Below are positions 62,028 to 64,000 of a stretch of 64,000 bases of DNA, piece after piece. The notes under the pieces are model-generated. The model made no database searches. It saw only the letters and a program-made list of their open reading frames with translations, and was not told the DNA's origin. The DNA comes from an uncultured Bacteroidales bacterium (GTDB lineage: Bacteria; Bacteroidota; Bacteroidia; Bacteroidales; UBA932): positions 62,001 through 126,000 of the forward strand of contig CALUPG010000001.1 in NCBI GenBank assembly GCA_944322565.1. Reading direction: 5' to 3'. The position numbers and the translations under genes were made by a program. The first letter of the stretch is position 1, and the number at the start of each line of letters is the position of its first letter.

Positions 62028-63134
62028 CTACTGCCCGGACAGCAGATTGAAGAATACCGACAATGTCTCCGACGGAGCCAGCCGGAATGTAAGTCTTGTA
62101 TTTCTCAGGAACATCAGGGCCGTCCTCAGTTTTCTGCCGGCGCGCTTGTGGCGGCCATGTCTGTAATGCCCGAAGTTGCCGCCGGCAAACACAGAGGAAA
62201 GCAGGGCGGCATTCATGGAGGCATCTTCCTGCGGCAGCGGGAGATATTTTCTTTCAAGCCCGATATATTCTGTGAGAAAAGCCTGAAGAACACTGTTCCA
62301 TTTCTTGAGCCCTGCCGAAGAAATCATATCCAGATACTCTTCTTGCCTGATTTTTCCATAGGCAGAGACACAGCAGCAGGCCATGTCACAGAATTGCCTG
62401 AGGCCGATGCCGTTGCCTGCAATATGCTTAAAGATATGCGCACTTGCCATAAGAAGTGTCTGCATTGTTGCCGGTACGAGCGGGCCTTCACTTCCGGAGG
62501 GGAAAGTCATCCTGGAGCAGTCATAGGCCTCCGCCATATAGGCAAGAAAGCTTTTCCTGAACGGGCTGTATATGTCAAACAACCTCAGATGATGCTCGAC
62601 ACCAATGCCCTTCCATACATAGAACCAGCTTCCGTCCGGCCTCTTTTCCGGCTTGCATCCGGCTCCGGAAACAATGGACAACGCCTTGTCGTTCTCCTCC
62701 CTGCTGCAAAAATACCAGTCTATGTCCCCGCTTTCCCGCAACAGAGGGGCCTGATATAAGGCCGCGATGCCCTGTCCCTTCTGAAGCACGGGATGCAGTC
62801 CCGCGGAGGAAAAGATTCCGTCAAGTTCGGCCACAATGCTGTCCATGTTTCTGTTTCTGGCTTCAATTATGCCCACATCGGCAGTCCATTGCATAAGAAG
62901 CTGCTCGCCCGGCAGACATTCTGAGGGAAGATACCTGAGCCCGTTCCATACCAATGCCGAAACAGTCTGCTGCCGCGCTGAATGACAGACCTTTTCCCAT
63001 TCGGATGCAGACAGAGGGAAACAAGACATGTCATCAAGGCTCCGGCTCCAGAGTCCGGACCGGAGCAGAGAAAGCAATGCCGATGTCTCTCTGTCCATCA
63101 TTGTACGCCTGCCTGTTCTGTTGTTGCTGCCCAT
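62028..63134 (-). CDS. Nucleotidyltransferase family protein (PF14907 type)
   Basis: A 368-residue protein. SALVWNGLRYLPSE, LQKGQGIAALYQAPLLRESGDIDWYF (acidic GDIDWYF metal site), GVEHHLRLFDIYSPFR and TLLMASAHIFKHIAGNGIGLRQFCDMACCC are the conserved blocks of the NTP_transf_5 family. Homologues accompany kinase genes in some lasso-peptide clusters. It starts 3 nt after the PqqD-like gene and ends 10 nt before the kinase-like gene. Met12 and Met13 are alternative starts. Confidence 0.85.
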   Translation of the reverse strand: MGSNNRTGRRTMMDRETSALLSLLRSGLWSRSLDDMSCFPLSASEWEKVCHSARQQTVSALVWNGLRYLPSECLPGEQLLMQWTADVGIIEARNRNMDSIVAELDGIFSSAGLHPVLQKGQGIAALYQAPLLRESGDIDWYFCSREENDKALSIVSGAGCKPEKRPDGSWFYVWKGIGVEHHLRLFDIYSPFRKSFLAYMAEAYDCSRMTFPSGSEGPLVPATMQTLLMASAHIFKHIAGNGIGLRQFCDMACCCVSAYGKIRQEEYLDMISSAGLKKWNSVLQAFLTEYIGLERKYLPLPQEDASMNAALLSSVFAGGNFGHYRHGRHKRAGRKLRTALMFLRNTRLTFRLAPSETLSVFFNLLSGQ

Positions 63135-63137
63135 CTG

Positions 63138-63410
63138 TCAGTCTTCTGAGAGAAGGCCTCCCTCCTGCCACTCCAGGAGCATTTTCCGGACATCCCTGAG
63201 TGCTACCTCCATCGTCACATCATATTCATCACAAAGCCACTGCGCGAGGTCTGCAGCCGTGAAGTCCCTGCCTTCGGCCCTTTTCCACAGCCATGCGGCA
63301 GTCTCATTCAAGGAAAAGACATCCGTCATATCCGTCCTTTCCCCGGAAGTCTTCACTATCATGTAATAAGGTCCGATCTGCCTCAATTTCAAATCTTCGT
63401 TCAGTCGCAT
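63138..63410 (-). CDS. PqqD family peptide-binding protein (RRE)
   Basis: A 90-residue winged-helix protein. YYMIVKTSGERTDMTDVFSLNETAAWLWKRAEG and LAQWLCDEYDVTMEVALRDVRKMLLEWQEGGLL match the PqqD/RiPP recognition element, which binds leader peptides for a modifying enzyme. Small PqqD-like proteins also occur in Bacteroidetes polysaccharide operons. It is the best single indicator that the operon handles a ribosomal peptide. Confidence 0.88.
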   Translation of the reverse strand: MRLNEDLKLRQIGPYYMIVKTSGERTDMTDVFSLNETAAWLWKRAEGRDFTAADLAQWLCDEYDVTMEVALRDVRKMLLEWQEGGLLSED

Positions 63411-63417
63411 AATCCAA

Positions 63418-64000
63418 TCAGAATTTCTTCCCGCTGAGCAACGACCACCCGGTCAATATTATTATCTTGGCATCAACAAGAAATGACTGCCTGCGGAGAT
63501 ATTCAAGATCCATTCTTAGCCGCTCAAGCATCTTCTCCATCGTGTCGGTATACCCGTTGTACAATGTGGCCTCGGAGAACAGCCCGGGACGAAGTCTGTA
63601 CAGATACCGGTAGTCGGGATTCTTTTCAATTATAGCATCCACAAAACATTTCCTTTCCGGACGGGGGCCGACAAACGACATGTCGCCTTTCAGGACATTC
63701 CACAATTGCGGGAGCTCGTCTATGTGATGGTCCCTGAGGAATCTTCCTATGCGCGTCAGCCTCTGGTCATCTTCGCGGCACAGCAAAGGATGATTGTCCT
63801 TTTCTGCATCAGGCACCATCGAGCGGAACTTGTATATCGTGAACTGCCCCCCCCGGTAGCCTACTCTTTCCTGACGGAATATTACCTTGCCTCCGTCCTC
63901 TGATTTTATCAGTATGCTTATCAGCAGATAAAGCGGCAGTGATATTATCATGCTTACTATTGCGCCGAAGATGTCCAGCACTCTCTTTATTGGTGTGTAC
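63418..64000 (-). CDS. Undecaprenyl-phosphate sugar transferase (5' end beyond window)
   Basis: At least 193 residues are visible; the frame is open to the right edge (…TPIKRVLDIFGAIVSM), so the N-terminus is missing. VLDIFGAIVSMIISLPLYLLISILIK is the re-entrant membrane helix, followed by GGKVIFRQERVGYRGGQFTIYKFRSM and LPQLWNVLKGDMSFVGPRPE, the catalytic core of the PglC/WbaP family. It places the first sugar on the lipid carrier. A GTG at 63981 could start a short form, but KR upstream is conserved, so the longer protein is preferred. Confidence 0.92.
   Translation of the reverse strand, partial: YTPIKRVLDIFGAIVSMIISLPLYLLISILIKSEDGGKVIFRQERVGYRGGQFTIYKFRSMVPDAEKDNHPLLCREDDQRLTRIGRFLRDHHIDELPQLWNVLKGDMSFVGPRPERKCFVDAIIEKNPDYRYLYRLRPGLFSEATLYNGYTDTMEKMLERLRMDLEYLRRQSFLVDAKIIILTGWSLLSGKKF

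Overview
The window looks like chromosomal DNA of a member of the order Bacteroidales, of moderate GC content with frequent AGA/AGG arginine codons. Families largely confined to Bacteroidetes occur throughout: DUF4290, DUF4293, DUF3822, DUF4861, a fimbrillin-like lipoprotein, FISUMP-domain and FKBP lipoproteins, and a small YxxP-leader protein. Several intergenic regions carry the Bacteroidetes promoter pattern TTTG, about 19-20 nt, TAnnTTTG. Butyrate kinase and phosphate butyryltransferase suggest an acyl-phosphate-forming fermenter, possibly a butyrate producer. I cannot name the genus from sequence alone.

Layout. 1-3.4 kb: an M28-like protein that lacks metal ligands (cut by the left edge), a SPOR lipoprotein, CapA-like and PhoH proteins. 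3.4-9.9 kb: a TPR protein, gyrA (with Leu at the quinolone position) and a ClpC/ClpA-type ATPase. 10-14.3 kb: HAD phosphatase, AI-2E family transporter, esterase, nucleoside phosphorylase, DUF4293. 14.4-18.2 kb: a membrane LytTR regulator divergent from fabH-fabF-fabZ, with phased direct repeats in between. 18.2-21.2 kb: queuosine genes yhhQ-queC-queF followed by rhaM-like and PaaI-like genes, with a preQ1-I-type aptamer abutting the yhhQ start. 21.2-28 kb: GNAT-like gene, prfA, methyltransferase, tenA, thiD, HAD hydrolase, then tcdA and mazG. 28-34 kb: acyl-CoA transferase, ybaK, DUF4861, cation efflux, rsmD, DUF3822. 34-40 kb: nrnA, two FKBP lipoproteins, MATE pump, cytidylate-kinase-like protein, serine hydrolase. 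40-43.4 kb: ackA-ptb-buk. 43.4-52.7 kb: ComEC core, ApbE, FISUMP lipoprotein, LemA plus two TPM proteins, LolA-like, FtsK, DUF4290.

52.8-55.2 kb is the accessory region. Two tRNA-Lys genes and their terminator are followed by an AT-rich RloA/RloB-type (AbiL-like) defence pair whose second gene is cut short. A perfect palindrome sits on the promoter, and a run of imperfect hairpins follows. 55.2-64 kb is one minus-strand operon that enters from the right edge: undecaprenyl-phosphate sugar transferase, PqqD-like protein, PF14907-type nucleotidyltransferase, HPr-kinase-like protein, Wza-like exporter, Wzc-like tyrosine autokinase with a Gly-Tyr tail, a 65-residue peptide, and a fimbrillin/degenerate PI-PLC lipoprotein. 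The combination PqqD + HPr kinase + nucleotidyltransferase + small peptide resembles the tailoring part of RiPP (lasso-peptide) clusters, here built into a capsule-export operon. It is the best candidate in this window for an undescribed system.
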